DNA from: Dendrophyllia cribrosa | Taxonomy: Eukaryota; Cnidaria; Anthozoa; Scleractinia; Dendrophylliidae | Reading direction: 5' to 3' | Length of the DNA: 64,000 bases | Assembly (NCBI GenBank): GCA_024195265.1 | Contig: JAJLRJ010000005.1 | Span: forward strand, 34,288,036 to 34,352,035 | Part shown: positions 1 through 8,546 of the stretch, piece after piece | Numbering within the stretch: position 1 is the stretch's first letter | Layout: each line of letters opens with the position of its first letter | Translations under genes and position numbers: made by a program | The notes under the pieces: model-generated | The model's input: only the letters and a program-made list of their open reading frames with translations | The model's database searches: none | What the model was told of the DNA's origin: nothing

Positions 1-1
1 G

Positions 2-79
2 GGTGAACACGCATGGCTGCTCATCCTTGCCGTGGTAGCCTTCCTTGTTGAAAGGATCACCAAGCGTTCGAAGTCTTGA
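2..79 (+). CDS. C-terminal end of coiled-coil membrane protein (partial)
   Basis: The first 78 bases encode the last 25 residues of the protein found complete at 49183-50670, ending in KRSKS and TGA. The visible piece is a hydrophobic segment (WLLILAVVAFLVE) followed by a basic tail, as in the complete copy, so it is a C-terminal membrane anchor. The rest lies left of the window. It ends five bases before the convergent end of the next gene, the same spacing as in the second element. Function is unknown; a virion or virus-factory membrane role is inference from its place among capsid genes. Confidence 0.85.
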   Translation, partial: GEHAWLLILAVVAFLVERITKRSKS

Positions 80-83
80 ACAC

Positions 84-1912
84 TTATCTCAACCAAACGA
101 AAAGCCCTGCCAAAGCAATCGCACCCACACCAACGACTGCCTTGGAGACGTGATGCGGGTCGGGCTGTGGTGTGGGTGCGGGGGTTGGTGTTGGTGTTGT
201 TGTGGATGGTGTGGGGGCTGGTTGTGGTGTGGGTGTGGGTTGTGGTGTGGCTGGGGCGATGCCCTGTGCCTGTGTGGCCTGGAGATGTATCGGGTTTGAT
301 GGGTGACTGTTTGGTGGATTGATCTTTGTTGGCCCACCGTCCATGTGGCGAAGGGAGGCTTTTTTTGTGCCCAGATTAACACCACTGTTCACGCCCAGCC
401 TCATTCCTTGCGTTGCCTCCTGCAGATTATTGTTATACCCGATCACGCTCTCTGTGTTGATAATCATGCGCGATGGCATGAGCCAGCTTCCGGGTGCTGT
501 CGCAAAGTCTAGGTGAACTTTCGTTGCTTGGATGGCAAGCTGGTAACGCTGCACGCTTGTTGCGATGTCGTTCAGGATTATGGCCTCCTCTAGATGGGTG
601 AGGAATACTCTCTGCGTTTCAAGGCCCTGCCTCCTTTTCCAATGATGCTGCTGCGGGTTTTGGCCTGTGAACCAAGAATGCAGTACACAAAGGCCTCGAT
701 TGATTGGTTCATACGCGCGAGCCCTGGCTGTGTTAGCCCCTGTGCGTAATTTGGCACAAAGTGCTCGAACTGGGTGTCCGCCCCTTGGTCATTGCGAACG
801 AAAGATATACCATTGGCGCGAAAGTTGGGGTCTTTTCTGTCAGTGACGCGCTCATCATCGAACAGAGCTAGATCAGAGTCTGGATAGGTGTAATCGGTAG
901 GGATGGGGCCCTCTCCAGTTACCCAAATGTAGACATTCCCAAGACCGTGGTTCTTACCGTATGTGTAACGGAAGTCAGAACTGGGGTCGATACCGAACTC
1001 TATGCAAATCTTCTTGTACGCGTCGATGTTGTACTTGTTGTCTTTCTGGTTAAATGGGGGGTCGTCTGGCAAAGCACTCACGCTTTGTTCCCCACCCATC
1101 TGGTAGAGTATTCGCCTTGTTGTGAAATAAACGTGAAACCGGTAAAACGACCGGAGCTGTGGGGTTAGGGATAGACTTGAGTTCTTATCGAAGAGAATGT
1201 CACGCGAGATTCCACAGCCGGTTGTTGCACACCACAGGGCGAAGGAGAGTTGTTGTGGCCAAAAGCTCATATGAGGACCACCCACCCACTTTCGGCCGTA
1301 TTTCGCGGTTGTGAATGAAATCTGTGTGTCCCTGAAGATATTTCTGTATTTCGTTGTGAAATAATCAGTTGGCGTGACGTAAATCTTTTGCTCTTTATCG
1401 TTCAAGATTGCGCCAATCATCATGTCTTTGTCTATTGTGGTGGAGAAAGCAACAGCTGGGATTGATAACATTTGTTGCCCCAACGATAACTGATAAGGGA
1501 AACCACCATCATAGACAAGGCCAAGAGCGTCTCTTTCGGCGCCAGTCCAATCTTTGTGGGGCATTTCTGTGATAAGCCCCCATGAGCCGGGGGCCTTTTT
1601 GTAAAGCACTTCCCCTGTGGCGGTTTTGTGGTCGTCACCAAACTCTACTTGCACTTCAAAGTGTGATATATCAGCGTGCGGGAAACGCTTTTTGAAGTCT
1701 GAGAGCGCCTTGGCCTTGGCCGCGGCAGAGAGCCTGGCAGCCTCCGGCGAACTCAACCAAGCCATTTCAGGATCTGTGTGTGGCTTTGGCGCGACATGGG
1801 TATAGGCGTTTGGAGGCGAATAAAAGGGGGGTGGGGGTCCGTAATTGTGGCCGCCGATGTTTATGCCAAGATTTGAATTAGGATTAAATCCACCAGGCCG
1901 TCTGCCAAACAT
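84..1912 (-). pseudogene. Large capsid-region protein (MFGRRP family), frameshifted copy
   Basis: This is the homologue of the complete 605-residue protein at 50676-52493. It begins at the ATG at 1912 (MFGRRPGGFNPN) with a Gly/Pro-rich start, runs through a conserved middle with WPQQLSFALWCATTGCG and FTTRRILY, and should end in a Pro/Thr-Gln repeat tail plus a C-terminal hydrophobic segment. One base is missing near 619-632 compared with the intact copy, so the first frame stops at 590 and the tail (84-554) continues in another frame. The family is not one I can name. Its place between the coiled-coil protein and penton suggests a virion component; a cysteine-protease role was considered but no convincing catalytic triad is visible. 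Translation would start from the shared TATATA block at 1913-1956. Confidence 0.85.
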
Positions 1913-1956
1913 GATTGTATATATTTATATTTTAAAATGTCCTTATATACACCATC
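1913..1956. promoter_or_regulatory. Divergent late-type TATATA promoter block
   Basis: The 44-bp gap between two divergent start codons carries GTATATATTTATATT for the minus gene and CTTATATACACC for the plus gene, each within about 10 nt of its ATG. The same arrangement recurs at 52494-52537. No CCAATTG motif is present here. Confidence 0.7.
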
Positions 1957-2619
1957 ATGGTTGTGTTGACATTTGTCACGACTTCGAACCCTCACACTGT
2001 GTACTTTGATCACCCACTTCCGAAACCGAGTTATATCCGGCTCCTGTCTGCCTCACTCACCAACTCGTGGTACAACTTGAAAGAAAGAGCGGTTATCTCA
2101 GCACCTGGCAGTAATGGAAGGACTACTGAAGTATTCGTAATGCCGGGGTTTTACACAGTGGATAACATTGTGAAAGATTTCCTTGAGATAAAAACGAATA
2201 GACCTGTTATTGATCTAACAGTTGATACAATCACAGCAGAAGGAATAATGTTAATTAAAAGTCCCAATAATGTAACGTTTAGCAGAAATCTGATAGATTT
2301 TCTTGGTATAAGTGGTACCCCGTTTTGGAGTGCAAATGTCAAAGGGTTTACATCTCCAAGCACTTACTTCATCCACTGTGATCTGGTTGACAAAGAACAG
2401 AACTTGCTCAATGGCAAACCTTCGAGTGTGTTGGCGCGCTTCGACATTCGTGGGAAATCATTTGAAAAGGTTCATTACCAACCAACACAACAGAACGTCT
2501 TGCGTGACGTCTCGTCTGGCGAATTTGTTAACTCTATCACACTGTCTGTGCGGGATAAAGATGACAACTTCTTCGATTTCAATGGTAGGCCCTTAGAATT
2601 TGAAGTTGAGTTAAATTAA
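1957..2619 (+). CDS. Penton (minor capsid protein, single jelly-roll type), intact
   Basis: The 220-residue protein (MVVLTFVTT start, ends EVELN) has the layout of Maverick/adintovirus penton proteins: an N-terminal NPHTVYFDHPLPKPSYIRL strand region, a PGFYTVDNIVKDFL segment (PG-Y motif near residue 65), and a C-terminal IHCDLVDKEQNLLNGKPS block followed by SITLSVRDKDDN. In this family such proteins form the pentameric vertex capsomer next to the double-jelly-roll major capsid protein. It is uninterrupted here, whereas the homologue in the second element is broken by an 8.3-kb insertion and two stop codons. The start is fixed by the late-type TATATACACC block just upstream. Assignment rests on family pattern recognition, not a structure comparison. 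Confidence 0.8.
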   Translation: MVVLTFVTTSNPHTVYFDHPLPKPSYIRLLSASLTNSWYNLKERAVISAPGSNGRTTEVFVMPGFYTVDNIVKDFLEIKTNRPVIDLTVDTITAEGIMLIKSPNNVTFSRNLIDFLGISGTPFWSANVKGFTSPSTYFIHCDLVDKEQNLLNGKPSSVLARFDIRGKSFEKVHYQPTQQNVLRDVSSGEFVNSITLSVRDKDDNFFDFNGRPLEFEVELN

Positions 2620-2621
2620 AA

Positions 2622-2642
2622 AATCATATATATACCCACGCC
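2622..2642 (+). promoter_or_regulatory. Late-type promoter TCATATATATACCCAC
   Basis: An A-run followed by TCATATATATACCCACGCC lies immediately before the ATG at 2643. An almost identical block precedes the homologous gene at 61570 and, on the other strand, the gene starting at 46139, which shows it is a shared regulatory element and not chance AT-richness. Confidence 0.7.
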
Positions 2643-3338
2643 ATGAGTTCTGCCAATGTGCTTCCATCGGCACCCGAATACCGCCATACAGAAAAGCTCT
2701 ACCCAGTTTTGCCAAATGGTGAGATCACTCAAATCAATGCAGAAGACTTCCGACTCAAAAAAATCTCTGACTTTCTTAAAGAGCTGTCTGACGAAGCCGA
2801 GCATTACCGTCAGGTCGCAAAGAAATATAAACGAACCCAATCCTTAGTTCATTACTCGGCGGTTGGCCTTGGGTCGCTTTCTGTTGGGCTTTCATCAGGA
2901 GCCCTAGCCACTGCATTGACTGGGTTCGGAATTATTGCAAGTCCAGCACTTGCCGGCGTTGCGACCCTCTGTGGGCTATCCTCTGTTGGCTTTACAGCTG
3001 CTAACAAGCGATTAGAGCGAAAGGTGACCAAACACGAGAATATCTACACACTGGCCCTGGCTAAACGCAACTCTGTCTATGAACTGGTCTCAAAGGCTCT
3101 GGAAGACAAGAGGATCAGTGATGCAGAATTCACCATAATTACTCGTGAGGTGGAAAAATATCACGAACTCAAAGCTGCAATCAGGGATGGTGTTAAGGCT
3201 AAAAAAAACGTTGGCACTCAAACACAAGCGCCAGACCTCGAGAAACTCAAAAACGAACTTCGCAAGGAAGTCAAACAAGAGTTTCAAAAAAAGATAAGTC
3301 TTCTCACCGCAGCATCCAAGTCCGATTTGAGAGATTAA
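2643..3338 (+). CDS. Conserved Maverick hydrophobic protein, intact
   Basis: The 231-residue protein starts MSSANVLPSAPEY. Residues about 35-65 are charged and helical (KKISDFLKELSDEAEHYRQVAKKYK). Residues about 75-125 form a long Gly/Ala/Ser-rich hydrophobic stretch resembling paired membrane or membrane-active helices. The C-terminal half is helical with EVEKYHELKA and a terminal coiled-coil-like segment. The copy at 61570-62244 is collinear with a small N-terminal indel. The family recurs in animal Mavericks but has no assigned function that I can state; its glycine-rich core suggests a role in membrane interaction during entry or assembly, which is inference. It follows the penton gene by 23 bases and carries its own late-type promoter. 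Confidence 0.75.
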   Translation: MSSANVLPSAPEYRHTEKLYPVLPNGEITQINAEDFRLKKISDFLKELSDEAEHYRQVAKKYKRTQSLVHYSAVGLGSLSVGLSSGALATALTGFGIIASPALAGVATLCGLSSVGFTAANKRLERKVTKHENIYTLALAKRNSVYELVSKALEDKRISDAEFTIITREVEKYHELKAAIRDGVKAKKNVGTQTQAPDLEKLKNELRKEVKQEFQKKISLLTAASKSDLRD

Positions 3339-3383
3339 ATTCGGGCTTTAACCTCTACATTTCTAAGGATAAATCATTTGCGC

Positions 3384-3391
3384 CCAATTGA
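3384..3391 (+). promoter_or_regulatory. Early-type promoter motif CCAATTGA
   Basis: CCAATTGA lies 25 nt before the ATG at 3417, and there is no TATATATA block. The same motif at nearly the same spacing precedes the homologous gene at 62506, PolB at 39936, the YqaJ-like gene at 63964 and the zinc-finger gene at 4922. Confidence 0.6.
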
Positions 3392-3416
3392 ATACATAAC
3401 CCGGCTGTGTACAACC

Positions 3417-4106
3417 ATGGAGAAGTTCGCTAACCAACTGACTGATGTTCGGTCCTTGGACATTAAAGGCGAATACAAAGCCAAAATCGATGAGCTTGAT
3501 AAAGAATACAAATTTATCCTCCTGCGCTCACTCGAAAACTACACAAAGGAAATACGGCGTTCAAACCTGTCAGAACGCCTTCATATCATCAAGGAGTATC
3601 TGTCTCCCGAGGCGCAATGCCCCCAACACTCACCTTTCACCCTTGTGAATGAAAGGATAAAATTTTGCCAAAACTGCAAAGGCAAATTAAACCTCAGTAT
3701 GTTTTCATCAGAACTTTGCTGCGAAGACTGCGGACTCTTAGAGCCTCTGGATGGTGTGACCTTCGATTACAACGGGCTCTATGGTGGTGATTACACAATT
3801 ACCAAAAAAAGAATGACCACCAAACACTACAACTTCAAAAGCTATCTCAACAAACATCTGAAAATTTGTGAACACCACGTCTGCTTGTCCAATGATGAAA
3901 TACAACATGCAAATGATTCTTTCAAATTCATCGAAGAATATCTGCCGAAAAGAATCTCCATGCCCTTTGTGGCCCACAAAATCTTGGATGCAATAAAAGA
4001 ACCACAACGGCTTGTCAATTACTTCTGGCTGCAAGTCCCAGAAAAATCAATGTGGAAGCACGAACAAAGCTGGAAGATCATGCTTGAAAAGATGGGTCAC
4101 GTTTAG
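3417..4106 (+). CDS. VLTF3-like zinc-ribbon transcription factor
   Basis: The 229-residue protein (MEKFANQLTDVRSL) has an N-terminal helical region, then a zinc ribbon with two CxxC knuckles (FCQNCKGK near residue 85 and CCEDCGLLE near 105), then a helical C-terminal domain beginning KHYNFKSYLNKHL. This order is that of the poxvirus late transcription factor 3 family, which activates late genes in nucleocytoplasmic large DNA viruses. The homologue at 62506-63438 has about 40 additional residues in the C-terminal domain, so this copy may carry an internal deletion or be a short variant. I start at 3417, not at an upstream non-ATG codon, because the CCAATTGA motif sits 25 nt before it. It overlaps the convergent gene's stop codon by a few bases. 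VLTF3 assignment is by motif layout and should be tested by profile search. Confidence 0.6.
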   Translation: MEKFANQLTDVRSLDIKGEYKAKIDELDKEYKFILLRSLENYTKEIRRSNLSERLHIIKEYLSPEAQCPQHSPFTLVNERIKFCQNCKGKLNLSMFSSELCCEDCGLLEPLDGVTFDYNGLYGGDYTITKKRMTTKHYNFKSYLNKHLKICEHHVCLSNDEIQHANDSFKFIEEYLPKRISMPFVAHKILDAIKEPQRLVNYFWLQVPEKSMWKHEQSWKIMLEKMGHV

Positions 4107-4555
4107 AAAAACCTGCCATAGCAACTTTCATGAACACTTGGCCCGTCATAGTCTTCCTCGTCGTCACAGCCGATGTCTGCAAACATCAATGCCCGCTGTA
4201 AAGCTCTATAAGGCGGCATGCCAGGACAAATGGCCCTGTGCCTGCCCATGTCCACTTCTGGCGAGAAGTCTTCTCGGCATAACTCACATGTTTGTGAAGT
4301 GAATAAGCGGAAATGACAAAGGTATTGCCAGTGATAATGATTTTTTATTGAAAGGCATACAGATTTCATCCTACGTTGATGAAGGGTCCTGCCAGCCAAG
4401 TCACGCTGGATACTCCTTTCAACCAGTTCAAGGATGTAATCCTGGATCATGTCTGGTAAGTAATCCCAATGGGATTCACCAAAAGACAGCAACCATTCGC
4501 CGAAGTAGTCTTGATTCTTTGGATTGAAGTCAAGTCCTTGAGCCACCATTGCCAT
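4103..4555 (-). CDS. Single zinc-finger protein of the TIR-proximal cassette
   Basis: The 150-residue frame from ATG 4555 (MAMVAQGLDF) contains one C2HC/C2H2-like finger (CELCREDFSPEVDMGRHRAIC) in its C-terminal half and an acidic stretch near the end. It overlaps the preceding zinc-finger gene by 26 bases in a different frame. Two readings are possible. It may be a separate overlapping gene, because CCAATTGG (4589-4596) lies 33 nt before its ATG, as with the other early-type genes. Or it may be the frameshifted second half of the upstream gene. Its TAA stop overlaps the convergent VLTF3-like stop. No function is recognised; nucleic-acid binding is the reasonable inference. Nothing like it occurs in the same slot of the second element. 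Confidence 0.5.
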   Translation of the reverse strand: MAMVAQGLDFNPKNQDYFGEWLLSFGESHWDYLPDMIQDYILELVERSIQRDLAGRTLHQRRMKSVCLSIKNHYHWQYLCHFRLFTSQTCELCREDFSPEVDMGRHRAICPGMPPYRALQRALMFADIGCDDEEDYDGPSVHESCYGRFF

Positions 4556-4922
4556 GTTGGTTTGGTATATACAGGGGATATGCTTTGTCCAATTGGAGAT
4601 ATCGTACTGTATCAACATTCATCAGTGGGTTTCTTTTCGCGGGAGGACAACCATTTCTTAAGTGTCTGTTAACCGTTTGTATAGACAATCTTCGATTGCA
4701 GTCGGGACAAAGCACTTTCGGGCGTTTTTCTGTTTTCAGATTCTTGCAAGCGTATTTTTGATGCTCAACAAGAGAATGACCTTGGGTGAAGTTTAAACCA
4801 CAATGTCTGCAAGGGTTGTATTCGAACGTCCCTTTGTTCTTTGCATATAAGTCATCACCTTCTTTCAACTCAATCCCACGCATTTTCAAAAACGCAACGG
4901 CAGTCATTGGTTCGTTGGCCAT
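4530..4922 (-). CDS. Two-finger C2H2 protein of the TIR-proximal cassette
   Basis: The frame from ATG 4922 (MANEPMTAVAF) encodes 130 residues with two fingers: CRHCGLNFTQGHSLVEHQKYAC, then CPDCNRRLSIQTVNRHLRNGC. The first is a classic C2H2 spacing and the second a C2HC variant. I prefer 4922 to an upstream non-ATG start because CCAATTGA (4950-4957 on the minus strand) is 27 nt away. It may be complete or may have lost its natural continuation by a frameshift near 4540-4600, where the next frame takes over. The product probably binds nucleic acid. It is absent from the homologous position of the second element, where a YqaJ-like gene is found instead. Confidence 0.55.
   Translation of the reverse strand: MANEPMTAVAFLKMRGIELKEGDDLYAKNKGTFEYNPCRHCGLNFTQGHSLVEHQKYACKNLKTEKRPKVLCPDCNRRLSIQTVNRHLRNGCPPAKRNPLMNVDTVRYLQLDKAYPLYIPNQHGNGGSRT
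4589..4596 (-). promoter_or_regulatory. Early-type motif CCAATTGG inside coding sequence
   Basis: CCAATTGG followed by GTATATACC lies 33 nt before ATG 4555. The same two-part layout, CCAATTGG then GGTATATAC, is found before PolB at 39900-39935. It falls within the coding sequence of the overlapping gene at 4530-4922. Confidence 0.4.
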
Positions 4923-4949
4923 CGAGATATACAAGGTTATATGTTTTTT

Positions 4950-4957
4950 TCAATTGG
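4950..4957 (-). promoter_or_regulatory. Early-type motif CCAATTGA
   Basis: Read on the minus strand, ACCAATTGAAAAAAACATATAACC leads into ATG 4922 with 27 nt between motif and start; it also contains the stop codon of the preceding small ORF. Confidence 0.55.
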
Positions 4958-5159
4958 TAATCAGTGATGCAAGTTGCTGTGGAGTTAATGATTCGGCAAT
5001 TCTAAGTATATCTGGAGGGATAATGTTTTCTTTCGGATTGGGCTTAACCATTGCATTAGAAGCTCTTCCAAAAAAATAATATTTTGTGTGGTTGCGTCGA
5101 TCAAAAAGAACTTCTTTTTTCTTACCAGAAGCAATAAGCCCTCTTCTTCCTCACCTCAT
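4950..5159 (-). pseudogene. Small TIR-proximal early-type ORF with an early stop
   Basis: A 70-codon frame runs from ATG 5159 to a TGA at 4950-4952. Codon 3 (5151-5153) is TGA, after which the frame is open to the end; the product would be basic at first (GKKKEVLFDRR) and end PPDILRIAESLTPQQLASL. The terminal TGA lies inside the CCAATTGA promoter of the next gene, so coding and control sequence are fused. The TIR's own CCAATTGA copy (5197-5204) lies 37 nt upstream. No family was recognised. It could be a degraded gene or a chance frame, but length, position and promoter spacing favour a former gene. Confidence 0.4.
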
Positions 5160-5164
5160 TGTCA

Positions 5165-5415
5165 CAATGTGCGATATACCAAGGGTTTAGATTTCTTCAA
5201 TTGGTGATGCCTCGCTTACCGTTGCGGGCGGGCTCGGGGAAAAACGCATTTGACTCCCTCTTACGGGTGTTTGAGAACGGGAATCCCGAGTAGTTATTAG
5301 AGCGCTCCTCTCAAATGCGATTTTTTGAGACCATCAACAATTTTTCCGATCGAAGTGAGGAAAAATTGTTGATCGGCTCAAAAAACCGCATTTGAGAAGC
5401 GCTCTAATAACTACT
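5165..5415. repeat. Right terminal inverted repeat with terminal hairpin
   Basis: Positions 5165-5275 are the inverted counterpart of 39830-39930 (shared GGGCGGGCTCGGG and CAATTGG segments, among others). Outside it, 5289-5415 is a near-perfect palindrome: both arms start AGTAGTTATTAGAGCGCT and run about 57 bp to a short loop around 5350. The element therefore ends in a self-complementary structure. The TIR also holds the CCAATTGA motif at 5197-5204. Confidence 0.85.
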
Positions 5416-6360
5416 TAAAGCATTGTAAATTTGAACTGCAACATCCGTCGGAATAAAAGGTCGTACACGTTTCAATGCACCAATGGCTGAAGAGACTTTC
5501 TTGCTTATCTCGTCAACGTGTTTAGACCAAGAGAGTTGTGCATCAATGGTAAGACCCAGAGATTTAGTATGGTCAACTCTCTTGATCGTCCTGTCATCGA
5601 TACTTATATTAATCTCCTCACATTGGGCATTCAATCTCTGCCTAGATCCGATTATCATTAGCTCAGTTTTGGCCACATTTAAACTTAATTTGTTGGCTCT
5701 CAGCCAACAGGTAAGATTGTTAAGTTCAGAAGTCACTGCTAGTTTCAGATCAGCTAGCGTTTTTGCAGATAAAGTTATACTGGTGTCATCGGCAAACATT
5801 CTCGGCGCAGCAACCCGCAGGCAGTTAGGGAGATCGTTAATGTACATCAAGAAAAGCAAGGGACCCAGGATGCTACCTTGCGGTACGCCACAAGTAACAG
5901 TGCTGGCAGTTGACAGATTGCCATTTACATTACACCTTTGGGTCCGATTACTTAGGTATGACTGAAACCACTTAGCAGTTGCCTGGTCAGCACCAAAGTA
6001 AGACAATTTACGTAAAATAATTTCGTGATCAATTGTATCAAAAGCTTTTTTAAGGTCAATGAAGACTACTCCGTTCAGGAAACCGTTGTCGATGTTAACA
6101 GACCAGCTATTTGTCGCCTCAAGCAAGGCCGTTAGGGTGCTATGTAAGGAGCGAAAGCCCGACTGACAATTTGATAACAATTGATTGTCATTTAGGTATT
6201 GGTACAGTTGGTCGTAAACAATTTTTTCAAAAACCTTCGAGACAACCGGAATAACGGAAATTGGACGATAATTGTTGAGGTCCGATTTTTCACCCTTTTT
6301 AAACACCGGAGTTACCCTGGCCATTTTCCATTCTGTTGGATAAATCCCAGTGATAACCTG
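5416..6360 (-). pseudogene. CR1/jockey-like LINE reverse transcriptase, broken by Maverick
   Basis: The minus-strand frame carries reverse transcriptase blocks in order: YRPISVIPVVSKVFEKIV, GFRSLHSTLTALL, FIDLKKAFDTIDH, GVPQGSILGPLLFLMYINDL, MFADDTSITL (the catalytic FADD), and a thumb region. It is cut at residue NAL at 5416 by the terminus of the left Maverick, so the C-terminus is missing, and the reading frame stops within Maverick DNA. Upstream (N-terminal) the homology begins near 6360, exactly where a 135-bp tandem array starts, so endonuclease and ORF1 are absent. The FADD and SLGL motifs place it among CR1/jockey-type non-LTR elements. It is a dead fragment. Confidence 0.88.
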
Positions 6361-7370
6361 ATCTCGAAATCGTCGTACTGGCCTCAAATCATCTCCAAAT
6401 CGGGAATACAGTGCGATTTCTATGAAAAGTGCATAAAACGCACGTTTGTGGCCGTGCGGAGGAGGTTTAGGCAAAATATCACTTTTCCGCACACCAGATC
6501 TTAAAATCGTGGTACTGGTCTCAAACCATCGCCAAATCGGAAATACAGTGCGATATCTAAGAAAAATGCACAAAACGCACGTTTGGGGCCGTGCGAAGCA
6601 AGTTCTGGCAAAATCTCACTTTTGAGCACACCAGATCTAAAAATCGTCGTACTGGCCTCATATCATTGCCAAATTGGAAAAATAGTAATACTTCTATGAA
6701 AAGTGCATAAAACGCACGTTTGGGGCCGTGCGGAGCATGTTTTGGCGAAATATGACTTTACGGCACACCAGATCTCAATCTCAAATCATTGCCAAATTGG
6801 GAATACAGTGCGATTTCTGTGAAAAGTGCACAAAAAGCACGCTTGTGGACGTGCGGAGCAAGTTTTGGCAAAGTTTTCGGAGCAAGTTTTGGCAAAATCG
6901 TCGTACTGGTCTCAAATCATCTCCAAAGTGGAAAAATAGCGAGACTTCTATGAAAAGTGTACAAAACGGACGTTTGGGGCCGCGCGGAGCAAGTTTTGGC
7001 AAAATATCACTTTTGAGCACACCAGATCTCAAAATCGTTGTGCTGGCCGCAAATCATCGCCAAATTAAAAATAGTGAGACTTCTATGAAAAGTGCACAAA
7101 ACGCACGTTTGGGGCCGCGTGGAGCAAGTTTTGGCAAAATGTCAGTTTTGAGCACACCAGATATCAAAATCGTCGCACTGGCCTCAAATCATCGCCAAAT
7201 TGGAAACATTGTGAGACTTCTATGAAAAGTGTACAAAACGCACGTTTGGGGCCGTGCGGAGCAAGTTTTGGAAAAATTTCACTTTTCCGCACACCGGATC
7301 TGAAATTCGTCGTAATGGCCTCAAATCATCGCCAAATTGGAAAAATGGTAAGATTTTTATGAAAAGTACA
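6360..7370. repeat. Tandem array of a ~135-bp unit
   Basis: About seven and a half diverged copies follow one another. CACACCAGATCT-type landmarks fall at 6490, 6629, 6763, 7019, 7155 and 7290, spaced 134-139 bp (256 between two of them, where one landmark is lost). Each unit contains the AAAACGCACGTTTGGGGCCG core. The reading frame of the neighbouring reverse transcriptase continues about 70 codons into the array, which is incidental. Confidence 0.85.
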
Positions 7371-7809
7371 CGCGCGCGCGTGATATCGATTAATTCGATA
7401 AGTCAATAACTTTTTGACCATATTTGGTCAGTGTATCAATGTGTTAAATTATAAAGCACGATATAATGCAATTTTATAGGTTTAGCTAGTATTAATATCT
7501 TTCAAAAACATGATGTACCCACTATAATGACGTTGGAACTGAACTGAACTCTAATTATCCCAGCTTTGTCTAGGTAGCCTCATGAACAAGGAATTAATAA
7601 CGGTCTTTAAAACAATACTGCCCAAATATACTTCCAAGTTTACAAAAGGCTGAAGAGAAGAAAATTTAGACCAGATAAAGTTGAATTACATATGTTTACA
7701 AAATAGCGTTGAATCTCTCAGTACCAATATAAAATGTAATTAAGTCCACGATCACGCAAGTTACGAACCCGCTGGGTGGGGAGGAGGTCGTTTCGTTTAA
7801 ACAGCGCTC
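7371..7809. other. AT-rich intergenic stretch
   Basis: Apart from a short alternating CGCGCGCG run at about 7372-7380, no gene, repeat unit or inverted repeat was recognised here. Confidence 0.6.
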
Positions 7810-8140
7810 AGGAGGGTCGGTACAAAACGTGGACCCCCCATTCTGGACCCCCCTCTTTAGGACCCCATCTGGACCCCATCTAGACCCCATCTGGATCCCC
7901 ATCTGGACCCCTCCTGGACCGCCTTCTGGACCCCTTCTATTTCTTCCAGGAAATGGCTAAATGAAATTTTTGAATTAAAACACGTGTGAAGTAGGAGAAA
8001 ATGTAAAAAAAAAAATATTAAAATTAAAACAAATAGAAGATAAAAACAACTGGGCAACTGAAAAAGGACCTGAAGAGCGCTATAAAAAATTACAACATAT
8101 TTCCCGCCTTTATGATTGCACCATCAGCTCTTTACATAAC
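7800..8140 (+). repeat. Segment with GGACCCCATCT minisatellite, inverted copy at 13085-13545
   Basis: It starts CAGGAGGGTCGGTACAAAACG, continues as short GGACCCCATCT units (about 7825-7935) and runs on to the ORF1 fragment of the following LINE. The whole block is matched in inverse orientation at 13085-13545. Translations of the minisatellite (WGPDG, GSRWG) are not genes. Confidence 0.75.
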
Positions 8141-8356
8141 CACCGCTTCAATTCAGAGCTCGGAACGAATATATATATCAATGAAAACTTGACGCAGTTT
8201 AGGCGAAATCTGGTAAACGAAGCGATTAAGTTAAAAAGAAATCGTGGTGGACCTGTGTTAAATCTCTGGACAATCGACGGCAAAGTTTTCGTTAAAACTT
8301 CACCGGACGGCGCACCAGTGCGAATCTACTCGACCGGCGATCTCAGCGATCTCTGA
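8045..8356 (+). pseudogene. LINE ORF1 protein, C-terminal fragment
   Basis: An open frame ending at TGA 8354-8356 encodes YINENLTQFRRNLVNEAIKL followed by LWTIDGKVFVKTSPDG and PVRIYS. This is the C-terminal domain typical of LINE ORF1 RNA-binding chaperone proteins, in which the WT-DGKVFVK block is characteristic. Upstream the frame fades into A-rich sequence and the minisatellite with no start codon or coiled coil, so it is truncated. It sits directly upstream of ORF2 on the same strand. ORF1p coats the element RNA during retrotransposition; this fragment alone should not work. Confidence 0.65.
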
Positions 8357-8546
8357 TATCATCCCAGGAAAGTATATGTAATTTTATAATGTTATAATTA
8401 GTTATTTAAGGTTAAATTGAACAACGATAAGGCCACTTGGGGAGAAGGAAAACTCAGGTTAAATTTATATTTTAATCAGTATTCTAATCTTTGTATTCGA
8501 CGTGCAGTGAAATTATTTTTCTTTTATTGTTTTTTAGTAATGTTGT

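Larger units (their letters stand above)
1..5415 (+). mobile_element. Maverick/Polinton (adintovirus-like) element, right-hand part
   Basis: The gene order from the tail of the coiled-coil protein through the large capsid-region protein, penton, hydrophobic protein and VLTF3-like factor matches positions 50580-63438 of the second Maverick in this window, in the same orientation. The element ends at 5415 with ACTACT-3' after a subterminal block (about 5165-5275) that is the inverted match of 39830-39930. The left part, with polymerase, integrase and major capsid, lies outside the window. It is inserted in a reverse transcriptase reading frame; TAAAGC (5416-5421) is the expected 6-bp target duplication, but the other side is not visible. 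It is a different copy from the right-hand element because both carry the same four structural genes. Confidence 0.93.

Noticed and set aside
84..385. Alternative minus and plus frames over the TPTPQP region
   Set aside because: Low-complexity Pro/Thr repeat read in other frames; the gene frame is set by homology to 50676-52493.
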